A stretch of 64,000 nt of DNA from Psychrobacillus sp042885655. GTDB taxonomy: Bacteria > Bacillota > Bacilli > Bacillales_A > Planococcaceae. The stretch is taken from positions 1 through 64,000 of the forward strand of contig NZ_JBHVRO010000002.1 of assembly GCF_042885655.1 (NCBI RefSeq), written 5' to 3'. Numbering within the stretch: the stretch's first letter is position 1; each line of letters begins with the position of its first letter. This document shows, piece after piece, positions 7,163 to 16,375 of the stretch. The translations under genes were made by a program, and so were the position numbers. The notes beneath the pieces were generated by a model that was not told the origin of the DNA, did not search any database, and was given only the letters and a program-made list of their open reading frames with translations.

Positions 7163-9163
7163 ATGTCATTACAAACAGATTTACTTGCAATTAATACAAT
7201 CCGTACTTTATCAATTGATGCAATAGATAAAGCGAACTCTGGTCATCCAGGTCTTCCAATGGGAGCTGCACCAATGGCATATACGCTATGGACAAAACAT
7301 TTACGCCATAACCCAAATAATCCGAACTGGTTCAATCGTGACCGTTTTGTTTTATCAGCGGGACATGGTTCTATGCTTTTATATAGTTTACTTCATCTTG
7401 GTGGGTACGATTTACCAATGGAAGAAATTAAAAACTTCCGTCAATGGAATTCAAAAACACCAGGACATCCAGAGTTCGGTCATACTGCAGGAGTAGAAGC
7501 TACAACTGGCCCTCTTGGACAAGGTATTGGAATGGCTGTTGGAATGGCTATGGCAGAGGCACACTTAGCTGCTACATATAATCGTCCAAACTATAATATT
7601 GTTGATCATTACACATTTGCACTTTGTGGAGACGGAGATTTAATGGAAGGTGTCGCAGCTGAAGCAATTTCTCTTGCCGGACATTTGCAATTAGATAAAT
7701 TAATCGTACTTTATGATAGTAACGATATTTCTTTAGATGGTGACCTGCATAAATCATTCTCAGAAAAAACGGAGAAACGTTTTGAATCTTATGGATGGAA
7801 TTATATTTTAGTCCAAGATGGAAATGATATTGAGGAAATTTCATCTGCAATAGAAAAAGCAAAAGCTCAAAATGATAAACCAACCCTAATTGAAGTTAAA
7901 ACTGTAATAGGATTTGGTTCACCAAACAGAGCTGGTAAATCAGATGCACATGGTATGCCACTTGGAAAAGAAGAATCACTATTAACGAAAGAAGCATATC
8001 AATGGTCATCAGAGGAAGATTTCTATGTTCCAGAAGAAGTGTATGAAGCTTTTAAAGCTGCTTCTAATCGATTAGGTGTTGATGAAGAAAAATCTTGGAA
8101 TGAGAAATTTAATACTTATTCCTCTGAGTTCCCAGAGCTTGCTGGAACATTAAAACAAGCGATTAACGGCGAGATTCCTGAAAACTTTGATGCTGCTATG
8201 AAGGATTACGAAGAAGGTACTTCTCATGCAACTCGATCTGCATCAGGTGATGCAATTAACGCAATCGCTCAAAACCTTCCTTCATTCTTTGGAGGAAGTG
8301 CGGATTTAGCTGGTTCTAACAAAACGACGATGAAGAATGCAGGAGATTTTTCTGCAGAAAACTATGAAGGCAAAAACATTTGGTTTGGTGTACGTGAATT
8401 TGCTATGGGAGCTGCCCTTAACGGTATGGCATTACATGGTGGTTTACATGTGTTCGGTGGTACTTTCTTTGTATTTAGTGATTATGTAAGACCAGCGATT
8501 CGTTTATCTGCTCTTATGGGACTTCCTGTAACGTATGTATTTACACATGATAGTATTGCTGTTGGTGAAGATGGACCTACTCATGAGCCAATAGAACATT
8601 TAGCTTCTTTACGTGCAATGCCAGGATTGTCTGTAATCCGTCCGGCAGATGCTATTGAAACAAATGAAGCTTGGAAGCTTGCAGTTTCTTCAAAAGATCA
8701 TCCGACTGTACTTGTACTTTCAAGACAAAACCTTCCGACCCTAAAAGGATCAGTAGAACAAGCAAGCGAAGGCGTTTCAAAAGGAGCTTATATCGTTTCA
8801 CCAAAAGCAAACGCAGAAGCAATTCTACTAGCAACTGGATCAGAAGTAAGTCTTGCAGTTGAAGCTCAAAAAGCACTTGCAAATGAAGGAATTCAAGTTT
8901 CAGTAGTATCTATGCCATCTTGGGATCTTTTTGAGCAACAAGATGATGCATATAAAAAATCAGTACTTCCTTCACATTTAACAAAACGTCTAGCTATCGA
9001 AATGGGATCTTCACTAGGATGGCATCGTTATGTTGGATTTGAGGGAGATGTTATCGCAATCGACAAATTTGGTGCTAGTGCTCCTGGCGAAATTGTAATG
9101 AAAGAATACGGTTTCTCAGTTGAAAATGTCGTTTCTAAAATGAAAAACTTACTACAAAAATAA
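7163..9163 (+). CDS. tkt: Transketolase
   Basis: Thiamine diphosphate enzyme of the non-oxidative pentose phosphate pathway, transferring two-carbon units between sugar phosphates. 666 residues, the usual length. It shows the N-terminal substrate segment SGHPGLPMG, the cofactor-binding motif GDGDLMEG near residues 154-161 and the C-terminal pyrimidine domain (GVREFAMG, HDSIAVGEDGPTH). ATG at 7163 is preferred to ATG 7154, which overlaps the GAGAGG ribosome binding site. It is monocistronic with a strong terminator after it. As in B. subtilis it follows the yneA-yneB-ynzC block. Confidence 0.96.
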   Translation: MSLQTDLLAINTIRTLSIDAIDKANSGHPGLPMGAAPMAYTLWTKHLRHNPNNPNWFNRDRFVLSAGHGSMLLYSLLHLGGYDLPMEEIKNFRQWNSKTPGHPEFGHTAGVEATTGPLGQGIGMAVGMAMAEAHLAATYNRPNYNIVDHYTFALCGDGDLMEGVAAEAISLAGHLQLDKLIVLYDSNDISLDGDLHKSFSEKTEKRFESYGWNYILVQDGNDIEEISSAIEKAKAQNDKPTLIEVKTVIGFGSPNRAGKSDAHGMPLGKEESLLTKEAYQWSSEEDFYVPEEVYEAFKAASNRLGVDEEKSWNEKFNTYSSEFPELAGTLKQAINGEIPENFDAAMKDYEEGTSHATRSASGDAINAIAQNLPSFFGGSADLAGSNKTTMKNAGDFSAENYEGKNIWFGVREFAMGAALNGMALHGGLHVFGGTFFVFSDYVRPAIRLSALMGLPVTYVFTHDSIAVGEDGPTHEPIEHLASLRAMPGLSVIRPADAIETNEAWKLAVSSKDHPTVLVLSRQNLPTLKGSVEQASEGVSKGAYIVSPKANAEAILLATGSEVSLAVEAQKALANEGIQVSVVSMPSWDLFEQQDDAYKKSVLPSHLTKRLAIEMGSSLGWHRYVGFEGDVIAIDKFGASAPGEIVMKEYGFSVENVVSKMKNLLQK

Positions 9164-9173
9164 GAAATATATA

Positions 9174-9221
9174 AAAGCAATTCGAATACTTGTAAACAAA
9201 AGTATTCGAATTGCTTTTTTA
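9174..9221 (+). terminator. tkt terminator
   Basis: An 18-bp stem, AAAGCAATTCGAATACTT with its exact complement, an eight-base loop, then TTTTTT. Confidence 0.93.
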
Positions 9222-9312
9222 TTTGAAATTATATAGTATGCTTTAAGAATCTATAGTATAATTTTCAGTGGTGTCTTGTACACGTAGACAAGAACGTAAA
9301 GGAGGAGAAATT

Positions 9313-9537
9313 ATGTTAGCGACTTGGATCTGGATTATTATTGTAATCGTTGCTTTAATCGGTGGTGCAGTAATTGGATTTTTTGCAGCACGTAAATATA
9401 TGATGAAATATTTAAAAGAAAATCCACCTATCAATGAACAAATGCTTCGTATGATGATGGCTCAAATGGGACGTAAGCCTTCTGAAAAACAAGTAAAACA
9501 AATGATGAATCAAATGAATAAAATGCAAAATAAATAA
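9313..9537 (+). CDS. yneF: UPF0154 membrane protein YneF
   Basis: 74-residue protein with one N-terminal transmembrane helix (WIWIIIVIVALIGGAVIGFF, residues 5-24) and a Met/Gln-rich amphipathic cytoplasmic tail, matching YneF. ATG at 9313 follows AAAGGAGGAG. It sits after tkt as in B. subtilis. Function is not established; the family is widely conserved in Firmicutes. Confidence 0.9.
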   Translation: MLATWIWIIIVIVALIGGAVIGFFAARKYMMKYLKENPPINEQMLRMMMAQMGRKPSEKQVKQMMNQMNKMQNK

Positions 9538-9563
9538 AAGCACTCATTCTTGAGTGCTTTTAT
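9534..9563. terminator. Bidirectional terminator between yneF and yqkD-like gene
   Basis: ATAAAAGCACTCA and TGAGTGCTTTTAT form a 13-bp stem with a four-base loop. It overlaps the final codons of both converging genes and has A/T runs suited to termination in either direction. Confidence 0.85.
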
Positions 9564-10489
9564 TTATTGAGTAAATTATTTTGTTGTAAGAAGTCTGCAA
9601 CTACTTGTTCGTATTCCTCACTATTTTCATTAAAGGATTTGGCATGAGCCCCTAATTCGAATAGTTTTAATGATTTTGGGCCTTTTTTCTTCTCATACAA
9701 TTCTTCCGTCATTTTAGGGAGAATGAAATCATCTTGTAAACTATGGATAAAAAGTACGGGTTTTTCTATATGATCGACTACATCAATAGGAGATACTAAA
9801 TTTAAAGTATACCCATCACGCATTTTTAAAAATAAATTAGCAAATCTAATAGCTAAACTTGAACGAAGTGGAGTAGTTTGTCGCATAATATTCAACACTT
9901 GGTCTTCGAAATCTGAAAATGAGCAATCAGAAATATAAAAATCCGCATCGTCCTTTATAGATCCTGCATACAGTAGTGTCGTTGCTGCGCCCATCGATTC
10001 TCCGTGAATTCCAATAATAGCACTTTCTCCAGCTCGCTTACGAACAACTTCTAAAATGGATTGCAAATCTATTTTTTCATAAAAACCAAAACTAGTTGTT
10101 TTTCCACCAGAATCTCCGTGTCTTCGGTGATCATACACAACACTGTTAAATCCTAAACGTTCAAACATTCGAACAAATCGAAGTGAATTAATTTTATTTT
10201 CAGTTACTCCATGACAAATAACAACGTAATTATTTGTCTGTAATGGTTCGACAAAGATTGCTTTAAGTGAATAACCGTTTTTCGATTCAATCCATTTTTC
10301 GGTTTTGTTGACTTCACGAAACCAGGCTTCGTCTAAGCGTTTAGATGTTATCTCACGATTTAATATAAAGTCATCTTCCTTTTTCTTCATATACATGAGC
10401 TTATTTGTTACTAAATAGCCAAAGACTGTAGTAGCAGCTGTTAAAATACTTGTTAATAAACTCGTCCAAATAATTACACGTTTTTTCAT
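9560..10489 (-). CDS. yqkD: Alpha/beta hydrolase, YqkD family
   Basis: 309-residue hydrolase with an N-terminal membrane anchor (VIIWTSLLTSILTAATTVFGYL, residues 5-26), so the catalytic domain probably lies outside the membrane. The nucleophile is the Ser of GESMG near residue 167, the Asp is in LQDDFILP near 265, and the His in GAHAKSF near 291. Length and layout match B. subtilis YqkD, and a yqkE homologue lies 3 kb away, so the synteny also agrees. Substrate unknown. Eleven bases separate it from the HMG-CoA lyase gene upstream on the same strand. Confidence 0.82.
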   Translation of the reverse strand: MKKRVIIWTSLLTSILTAATTVFGYLVTNKLMYMKKKEDDFILNREITSKRLDEAWFREVNKTEKWIESKNGYSLKAIFVEPLQTNNYVVICHGVTENKINSLRFVRMFERLGFNSVVYDHRRHGDSGGKTTSFGFYEKIDLQSILEVVRKRAGESAIIGIHGESMGAATTLLYAGSIKDDADFYISDCSFSDFEDQVLNIMRQTTPLRSSLAIRFANLFLKMRDGYTLNLVSPIDVVDHIEKPVLFIHSLQDDFILPKMTEELYEKKKGPKSLKLFELGAHAKSFNENSEEYEQVVADFLQQNNLLNK

Positions 10490-10500
10490 CGCATCAACCC

Positions 10501-11397
10501 CTAATTATTTTTAATTAGTTTATACATCCCGGTCTCAATTGGTCTTGAAACAAAAGGTGCGATTATATCAATAGCTTTTACAAATAATTCAAGATTAATA
10601 TTTGTTTCAATATCCATTTGGTGTAGCATATTCACAACATCTTCAGTTGCTACATTTCCTGTTGCTCCTGGTGCAAAAGGGCAACCACCTAAGCCACCAG
10701 CTGAGCTATCGAAACGATCAACTCCTGCTTGAAGGGCTGCAAAGATATTAGCCAATCCCATTTTTCTAGTATCATGGAAATGAGCTGTAATTAGAGTTGT
10801 TGGAAACTCATTTTTAAGTAATTCAAACAGTAAATAACTTTCTTGTGGGTTAGCCATACCTATAGTGTCTGCAACACTCAATTCATTTACACCCCAAGAG
10901 ACAAATTCTTTACATAATTCTATTGTTTTTATAGGATCAATTGCACCTTCATATGGGCAATAAAAAGCAGTAGAAATGCAAGCTCGAACAAAATGACCTT
11001 CTTTTAATAGTGACTCAACAATTGGTTTAAGCCCAATCATACTTTCATCTGTTGTTTTATTAATATTATTTTTATTAAAGCTATTTGATACACCTACAAA
11101 AACAGCAAAACTATTGACCCCTACTTGTTTTGCAAGTTCTACGCCCTTTTCGTTTGGTGTTAATGCAAATTGTCTACCTATTTTGTTGGTCCTTTCAACA
11201 ATCTCTTTGGCATCTTTCATTTGTGGTACCCATTTTGGTGATACAAAAGAAGTTAACTCCATCTCTTCCACACCAGCTAATTGAAGCTTTTCGATAAATT
11301 CTAATTTTACCCCCGTTGGTACTTCGTTTTTCTCATTTTGTAATCCGTCTCTTGGACCGACCTCGATAATTGTCACTTTTTTTGGTAAACTAAACAT
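10501..11397 (-). CDS. mvaB: Hydroxymethylglutaryl-CoA lyase
   Basis: TIM-barrel lyase that splits HMG-CoA to acetoacetate and acetyl-CoA in leucine or ketone-body breakdown. 298 residues. Signatures seen are the N-terminal VGPRDGLQNE with the catalytic Arg, and SAGGLGGCPFAPGATGN near residue 230 containing the active-site Cys. ATG at 11397 is chosen, since ATG 11403 directly abuts the GGAGGG. It is divergent from a thiolase gene, which could use the products, but no HMG-CoA synthase or other leucine catabolic gene is in the window. Confidence 0.93.
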   Translation of the reverse strand: MFSLPKKVTIIEVGPRDGLQNEKNEVPTGVKLEFIEKLQLAGVEEMELTSFVSPKWVPQMKDAKEIVERTNKIGRQFALTPNEKGVELAKQVGVNSFAVFVGVSNSFNKNNINKTTDESMIGLKPIVESLLKEGHFVRACISTAFYCPYEGAIDPIKTIELCKEFVSWGVNELSVADTIGMANPQESYLLFELLKNEFPTTLITAHFHDTRKMGLANIFAALQAGVDRFDSSAGGLGGCPFAPGATGNVATEDVVNMLHQMDIETNINLELFVKAIDIIAPFVSRPIETGMYKLIKNN

Positions 11398-11541
11398 AAT
11401 CATCCCTCCAACTATATTGTAAGGAATGGATGGTTAAACAAGCAAACTTTAATTTTTTTTCGACGAATTTAAATTAAAGAATAAATAGGGTACAATCGGC
11501 AAAAGGAATTTTATAATAGGGGATTATGAGGAGGAAATAAC

Positions 11542-12723
11542 ATGTCAAACGAAGTAGTTATCGTTAGTGCAGTTAGAACTGCAATTGGGTCATTTCAAGG
11601 GGCGTTAAAAGATGTACCGGCTACTAAACTAGGTGCAATAGTAATTGATAAAGCGTTAGAAAAAGCGGGGGTTTCAAAAGATTTAGTGGATGAAGTCATT
11701 ATGGGGAATGTACTTCAAGCGGGACTCGGACAAAATCCAGCAAGACAAGCATCTATCCAAGCAGGATTACCAGTTGCTATTCCGGCACTGACTATCAATA
11801 AAGTATGTGGATCTGGCCTTAAAGCAATCCATCTTGCAACACAAGCAATCATTGCTGGGGATGCAGAAATTATTGTAGCTGGTGGAATGGAAAATATGAG
11901 CAAAGCTCCTTATCTATTGAAAAATGCTAGAGATGGCTTTCGAATGGGAGACCAAAAAGTAGTGGATAGTATGATTTCCGATGGATTATGGTGTGCATTT
12001 AATGATTATCATATGGGAATTACTGCTGAAAACTTATGCGATCAATATAACATCACAAGAGAAGAACAAGATGCATTTTCAGCTCGTTCTCAAGCTCGTG
12101 CAGCAAAAGCAATCGAAGCAGGAAAATTTTTTGATGAAATCGTACCAGTAGAAATTCCACAACGAAAAGGAGATCCAATCGTTTTTGATACAGACGAATA
12201 TCCAAAAAAAGGCTCAACACAAGAAAAATTAAGTGCACTTCGTCCAGCTTTTAAGAAGGAAGGGTCCGTTACTGCGGGAAATGCTTCTGGTATTAATGAC
12301 GGAGCAGCGGCTGTAGTTGTTATGTCAAAAGCAAAAGCAGATGAGTTAGGTTTAAAACCTTTAGCTACAATCGTGGCAAATGCATCAGCAGGTGTCGATC
12401 CAAGTGTAATGGGTATTGGACCAGTAGAAGCAGTGAAAAAAGTATTAAACAAATCAAAGATTTCACTTGCAGATATTGATTTGATTGAAGCAAATGAAGC
12501 TTTCGCTGCTCAATCGATTGCAGTAGATCGTGAGCTTTCATTTGATCATGATAAGCTAAACGTAAATGGTGGAGCTATTGCTTTAGGCCATCCAATCGGT
12601 GCAAGTGGAGCACGTATTTTTGTTTCTTTACTTCATGAAATGGTGAAACAAGATGCAAAAACAGGGCTTGCGACACTTTGTATCGGTGGTGGCCAAGGAG
12701 TAGCCACTATTGTTAAAAGATAA
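11542..12723 (+). CDS. Acetyl-CoA C-acetyltransferase (thiolase)
   Basis: Thiolase II, 393 residues, condensing or cleaving acetoacetyl-CoA in the cytoplasm. The acyl-accepting Cys is in NKVCGSGLKAIH near residue 88, the second catalytic site in GGAIALGHPIGASGAR with the His near 349, and the last Cys in CIGGGQG near 379. ATG at 11542 follows GAGGAGG. It is divergent from HMG-CoA lyase and followed 18 bases on by yqkE. The length and motifs fit the biosynthetic/acetoacetyl class better than long-chain beta-oxidation enzymes. Confidence 0.94.
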   Translation: MSNEVVIVSAVRTAIGSFQGALKDVPATKLGAIVIDKALEKAGVSKDLVDEVIMGNVLQAGLGQNPARQASIQAGLPVAIPALTINKVCGSGLKAIHLATQAIIAGDAEIIVAGGMENMSKAPYLLKNARDGFRMGDQKVVDSMISDGLWCAFNDYHMGITAENLCDQYNITREEQDAFSARSQARAAKAIEAGKFFDEIVPVEIPQRKGDPIVFDTDEYPKKGSTQEKLSALRPAFKKEGSVTAGNASGINDGAAAVVVMSKAKADELGLKPLATIVANASAGVDPSVMGIGPVEAVKKVLNKSKISLADIDLIEANEAFAAQSIAVDRELSFDHDKLNVNGGAIALGHPIGASGARIFVSLLHEMVKQDAKTGLATLCIGGGQGVATIVKR

Positions 12724-12741
12724 TTAAAGAAGGTGAAATTT

Positions 12742-12993
12742 GTGGCAAAGAAAAAACAAAGACAACCAGTAAAACCTGCTGTTACAAAAGAAGAGGGAAA
12801 TGGTCTTTTCGATCAACTTTCATCTGATGTGCTTGCTAAACTAAAGGAAACAAAGAAACAACTAGTGGCTGCAGAGCAAGAGAAAGAGGAAGAAAGACAA
12901 GCACAACTTCTTTTTGAGAAAAAGCAAAAAGAAAAAAACAAAACCTTTGAAGAACTACTCGATGAATATGGATTTGGCGGTTCAAAATTTTAA
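12742..12993 (+). CDS. yqkE: YqkE-like small charged protein (DUF3886)
   Basis: 83-residue highly charged protein starting with a Lys/Gln-rich MAKKKQRQ, a central predicted coiled-coil (KLKETKKQLVAAEQEKEEE) and a C-terminal segment TFEELLDEYGFGGSKF, the pattern of Bacillus YqkE (DUF3886). GTG at 12742 has AGAAGG at nine-base spacing; the in-frame GTG at 12733 overlaps it. It may be co-transcribed with the thiolase. No function is known. A strong terminator follows. Confidence 0.75.
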   Translation: MAKKKQRQPVKPAVTKEEGNGLFDQLSSDVLAKLKETKKQLVAAEQEKEEERQAQLLFEKKQKEKNKTFEELLDEYGFGGSKF

Positions 12994-12997
12994 TGAA

Positions 12998-13036
12998 AGA
13001 CCTATTCGCAGTTAAATTGCGGATAGGTCTATTTTT
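12998..13036 (+). terminator. Terminator after yqkE
   Basis: AGACCTAT-T-CGCA pairs with TGCG-G-ATAGGTCT (one mismatch), followed by ATTTTT. Confidence 0.85.
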
Positions 13037-13446
13037 AAAGGGTAAAATAGTACTATGCCATGAAAAGGTTGAAATTCTATGAGGTTCAGATCAGGGTTTT
13101 GTTATATATTAGCTTTAAATTTTATGAAAATATCCTTATCAATAATATTGATTGATGTGAGTCTGCAGTTGCAATGAAAACTAATATATCCCTTTGTATA
13201 CAACTACTTATCAATAATGGTAAAATTTATATAATGAAAATACTAATTTTTTTGAAGGTACTGAAGATTCTAAATTAGTATTTATTATTGTTACTATTTG
13301 AACAATTTTTACTTCAAATGAATAGATTTGGCGCGTCGATGTAACGCTCCATAGGAAAGCGAATACACACAAAAGCCAGTATCTAAGGATGAACTAATTA
13401 GCAAAGCTTCGTTGTTTCGATAGATAATTGAGGGGAGAGAAGAAAA
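13037..13446. other. Intergenic region before HAD phosphatase
   Basis: About 410 bases with no gene. It contains an 11-bp inverted repeat AATACTAATTT / AAATTAGTATT at 13239-13249 and 13272-13282 with a 22-base loop. The phrase TATGCCATGAA-AGGTTGA near 13056 recurs near 61529 inside another repeat-rich gap, which suggests degraded repeat material. No recognisable riboswitch. Confidence 0.5.
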
Positions 13447-14127
13447 ATGATTAAAGCTGTTTTATTTGATTTAGATGGAACTTTACTAGATCGTGACGAG
13501 TCGGTAAAAAGATTTATTAATGATCAATACGAACGATTGGAGAGAGATTTAGTTCATATACCAAAAGAAAAGTTTCTATCAAGATTCATAGAATTAGATT
13601 GCCATGGTTATGTTTGGAAAGATAAAGTGTATCAGCAACTAGTAGAAGAATTCGAAATAAGCTCTATAAATTGGGAATATTTATTGGAAGATTATATAAA
13701 AGAATTTAAAAACTTTTGCGTTCCTTTTTCTAATCTCCATAGTATGTTAGAAGATTTGAAAAGGAAAAACCTTGTTTTAGGAATGATTACAAATGGATTT
13801 GGACAGTTTCAAATGGATAATATAGAGGCTTTAAAAATCGAGAAGTATTTTGATACCATTCTAGTATCAGAAACAGAAGGCATCAAAAAACCTAACCCTG
13901 AAATATTTGAGCGAGCATTAGAGCGCCTTAATGTAATACCAAGAGAAACCATATTTGTTGGAGACCATCCAGAAAACGATGTGAAAGCATCCGAATATGT
14001 AGGGATGAAAGCTATTTGGAAAAAAGATTCTCAGTGGGATACATTTGAAACAGATTATATTGTGGACGATTTATCAGAAATACCAACAATAATAATGAAA
14101 ATGGATAACGAAAGCAGCTTAATCTAA
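13447..14127 (+). CDS. HAD-superfamily hydrolase
   Basis: Haloacid dehalogenase-type phosphatase, 226 residues, with motif I DLDGTLLD at residues 8-15 (nucleophile Asp8), motif II Thr in MITNG near 116, motif III Lys in IKKPNPEIF near 153, and motif IV GDHPENDV near 178-185. The helical cap between residues 20 and 90 places it with phosphoglycolate phosphatase-like or pyrophosphatase members, substrate unknown. ATG at 13447 follows GAGGGGAGAG. It is followed at 24 bases by a lipoprotein gene. Confidence 0.88.
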   Translation: MIKAVLFDLDGTLLDRDESVKRFINDQYERLERDLVHIPKEKFLSRFIELDCHGYVWKDKVYQQLVEEFEISSINWEYLLEDYIKEFKNFCVPFSNLHSMLEDLKRKNLVLGMITNGFGQFQMDNIEALKIEKYFDTILVSETEGIKKPNPEIFERALERLNVIPRETIFVGDHPENDVKASEYVGMKAIWKKDSQWDTFETDYIVDDLSEIPTIIMKMDNESSLI

Positions 14128-14151
14128 GGATAGAAGGGAATGGAGGGCATA

Positions 14152-14643
14152 GTGATCTTTCGTATTTTAAAAATAAGTTTATTTACAATTCCTGTTTTCT
14201 TATTATTCGCTTGCGGCCATGTTGAAAAAAATGAGCATGTTGAGGCTTTTATAGTAGAAACATTTGGCAAATCAGTAGGTCCAGGTCCAGGTTTGTCTGA
14301 AATTACAGGATACCAAAAAGTGAATGCAATAACCAACATGCAGGAAGGAAAAAATTATCTTAAAGCAGATATTAAATCCATCGAAGATTTTTATGATACG
14401 GAAGGTAATTATATAAAAACAGAAATAAAGCATACTTATCATACCATCTCTTACGTAACCAATGTAGTACATGGTGATAACTTGAAAGAAGAAGTTCAAA
14501 AGCCTTCCACAATCCTATTACCTAACAATAAGCAAGATAGTTTTGCACTAATTAATATGACAGAAGAAGAAAAGGAACAGGTGAAAAATCATGTTTTGTC
14601 ATACACCGAGAAACTAAAAAAAATGAAAAAGAAAAAATTGTAA
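14152..14643 (+). CDS. Unrecognised lipoprotein
   Basis: 163-residue protein with a lipoprotein signal: MIFRILKISLFTIPVF then LLFACG with the lipidation Cys near residue 21. The mature part is hydrophilic, with VGPGPGLSEITGY near residues 46-58 and a Lys-rich C-terminus (LKKMKKKKL). I do not recognise the family. The GTG start at 14152 lies just after GGAGGG; ATG 14140 is in frame but has poor spacing. It sits after a HAD gene at the edge of a repeat-rich gap. Confidence 0.6.
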   Translation: MIFRILKISLFTIPVFLLFACGHVEKNEHVEAFIVETFGKSVGPGPGLSEITGYQKVNAITNMQEGKNYLKADIKSIEDFYDTEGNYIKTEIKHTYHTISYVTNVVHGDNLKEEVQKPSTILLPNNKQDSFALINMTEEEKEQVKNHVLSYTEKLKKMKKKKL

Positions 14644-14654
14644 ACCTTATTACG

Positions 14655-14700
14655 TTGTGATAATGCTTGCAGTTGTTCAATTACAATAATTAAAACAATT
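14655..14700 (-). pseudogene. Possible fragment of an aldo/keto reductase gene
   Basis: TAATG-TTGCAGTTGTTCAATT-CAA around 14660-14692 matches the interior of the intact aldo/keto reductase at about 15600-15632 with roughly five differences over 36 bases. It would encode the IEQLQ segment on the minus strand. No flanking coding sequence survives, so it looks like a relic of a duplication or deletion. Confidence 0.35.
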
Positions 14701-14803
14701 TCGTCCGCTCAGCGCTTCTTTAACATTAGCAGCTACCTATTGTTACTACTTCCAATTACCATAACTGTTAGTGTTAATTGAACTAATAAAACATCAATAT
14801 CTT

Positions 14804-15040
14804 CCATTATCCAAACTAAATGCATTATGTCTTTACGCATTTTAAGAGAGCGACGGCCAAACATTCGCCACAAGATTACCGAAAAAATGGATCGTGAAGT
14901 GGCGAAGTCACTTCACGATTCACAAAAATTCCAACAGTAATAGTGTAGTTGATGTTAGTCCAAAGCCCTCGAGAAATAGAAAAGACGAGATGCACTTAAA
15001 GGGCTTTTTGAGTTTTTCTTAAAAGAAAAGAAAATATATG
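14804..15040 (+). repeat. Family A structured repeat, copy A1
   Basis: Shares with copies A2 and A3 the string AAGAG-GCGACGG-CAAAC, CGCCACAAGATTACCG and GTCCAAAGC. The central hairpin is TGGATCGTGAAGTG (14888-14901) with CACTTCACGATTCA (14909-14922), 14 bp with one G-T pair. ATTACCG (14875-14881) faces CAGTAAT (14935-14941) with one mismatch. A tail hairpin AAAGCCCT / AGGGCTTT (14962-14969, 15000-15007) is followed by a U-rich run. It lies between converging genes. Confidence 0.75.
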
Positions 15041-15132
15041 CAGTAGGATGTGAATCCAGTATTCAAGGTGCGTAGTAGTTTTTTCTATTTGTATGTGGAG
15101 CAAAAAATAGATAGTATCTATAAGAAGCAAAG

Positions 15133-15403
15133 TCGCGTCCGAAATTGTATCTTCGGACGCTTTTAAAAGAGTCAGAAAGGATTTTATCATTAATTATCCA
15201 ATCTAAAAGCAATATGTCTTCACATATTCCAAGAGGGCGAAGGACAAATATCCGCCACAAGATTACCGGAAAAGTGGATAGTGAAGTGACGCAGTCACTT
15301 CACTATCTAAAAAATTCCAACGGTAATAGTGTAGCCAATGTTTCGTCCAAAGCACTCAGGAATTAGCGAGGACAAGACGTACTTGATGGCACTTACGGTT
15401 TTC
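15133..15403 (+). repeat. Family A structured repeat, copy A2
   Basis: Opens with the hairpin GCGTCCGAA-ATTGTATC-TTCGGACGC (15135-15160) and TTTT. The central hairpin is GATAGTGAAGTGA / TCACTTCACTATC (15277-15289, 15295-15307), a perfect 13 bp with loop CGCAG. It is nested in ATTACCG / CGGTAAT (15262-15268, 15321-15327) and GGAC / GTCC (15242-15245, 15345-15348). It runs up to the 3' end of the aldo/keto reductase gene, in the same convergent gap as A1. Confidence 0.8.
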
Positions 15404-16306
15404 TCATAACCGATGTTCTTTATACACTTCCCGCTTTGTAATCTCACTAGCTTTTAAGAGAATATCATTAGAAACTGCCCGGTCATAAGCTTCCAAAGAT
15501 TCTAAAAGTTGCTCCTTGCTACTTGCACCAATAATTAGAGAACCTGTAACTTTCTGTTGTAAAACGTAACGAAGTGCTACGGAAGTAATAGGAGCATCTA
15601 ATGATTGCAGTTGTTCAATTGCAAAAACTAAATCTTCATTAGTATAAGATAAATATTCTTCTGTTCTATTCGCTCTATGAAGACCCTCAGAAGTTAATAA
15701 CCCTTTTGCTAAAGTACCACGACTCAATAACGAAACATCATTTTTTTCTAACAACGAAAACCATTCTTCCGGTCTTCTATCTAGCAAACTATATTGCATC
15801 ATAACGGAAACTGCATTGCTATTTTGTAAAAATCGATCAATTACAGTAGGTCGTATAGAAGAAATGCCATATTCACGAATTAAACCTTCTTTTTTCAAAG
15901 ATTCCATCGTATCAATCACTTCATCGACATCATCTTCCATTGTTCCCCCGTGTAATTGATAAACATCTATATAATCTGTTTGAAGACGTTTCAAAGATTC
16001 GTGAACTGCGGAGGTTATCCACTTTTTTGATGGATCCCATGACCAACCCTCACCAGATGCATGCAAACGATTGCCAACCTTTGTTGCGAGAATAATATCT
16101 TTTCGATTATCTTTTAAGGCATTACCAACAATCTTTTCATTTTCCCCTTTATCATATAAATCGGCAGTATCAAAATAATTAATACCGTTATCTAAGGCGA
16201 ATTGTATAATCTTATTGGAATCTTGTTTATTAGTAGGTAGCGACATACAACCAAGTCCAATTTCAGAAACAAATATATCACTTTTACCTAATTTCCTTTT
16301 TCTCAA
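15404..16306 (-). CDS. yqkF: Aldo/keto reductase, YqkF family
   Basis: NADPH-dependent oxidoreductase of the aldo/keto reductase superfamily, 300 residues. The catalytic tetrad is visible as Asp and Tyr in FDTADLYDKG near residues 45-54, Lys in LATKVG near 76 and His in YQLHGG near 120. The cofactor phosphate site is in SLIIGASSKEQL near the C-terminus. It starts at TTG 16306 with AAAGGA upstream. Position next to nudF matches B. subtilis yqkF. Physiological substrate unknown. Confidence 0.85.
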   Translation of the reverse strand: MRKRKLGKSDIFVSEIGLGCMSLPTNKQDSNKIIQFALDNGINYFDTADLYDKGENEKIVGNALKDNRKDIILATKVGNRLHASGEGWSWDPSKKWITSAVHESLKRLQTDYIDVYQLHGGTMEDDVDEVIDTMESLKKEGLIREYGISSIRPTVIDRFLQNSNAVSVMMQYSLLDRRPEEWFSLLEKNDVSLLSRGTLAKGLLTSEGLHRANRTEEYLSYTNEDLVFAIEQLQSLDAPITSVALRYVLQQKVTGSLIIGASSKEQLLESLEAYDRAVSNDILLKASEITKREVYKEHRL

Positions 16307-16375
16307 TTTTTATCACGTCCTTTCCTACATGTTACAATGTGTATTAGTTAGTTACAAACGAAAGGAAGATATAAT

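Noticed and set aside
8652..8882. Leucine-rich frame antisense to tkt
   Set aside because: Shadow of the transketolase reading frame; no start signal, composition typical of antisense frames.
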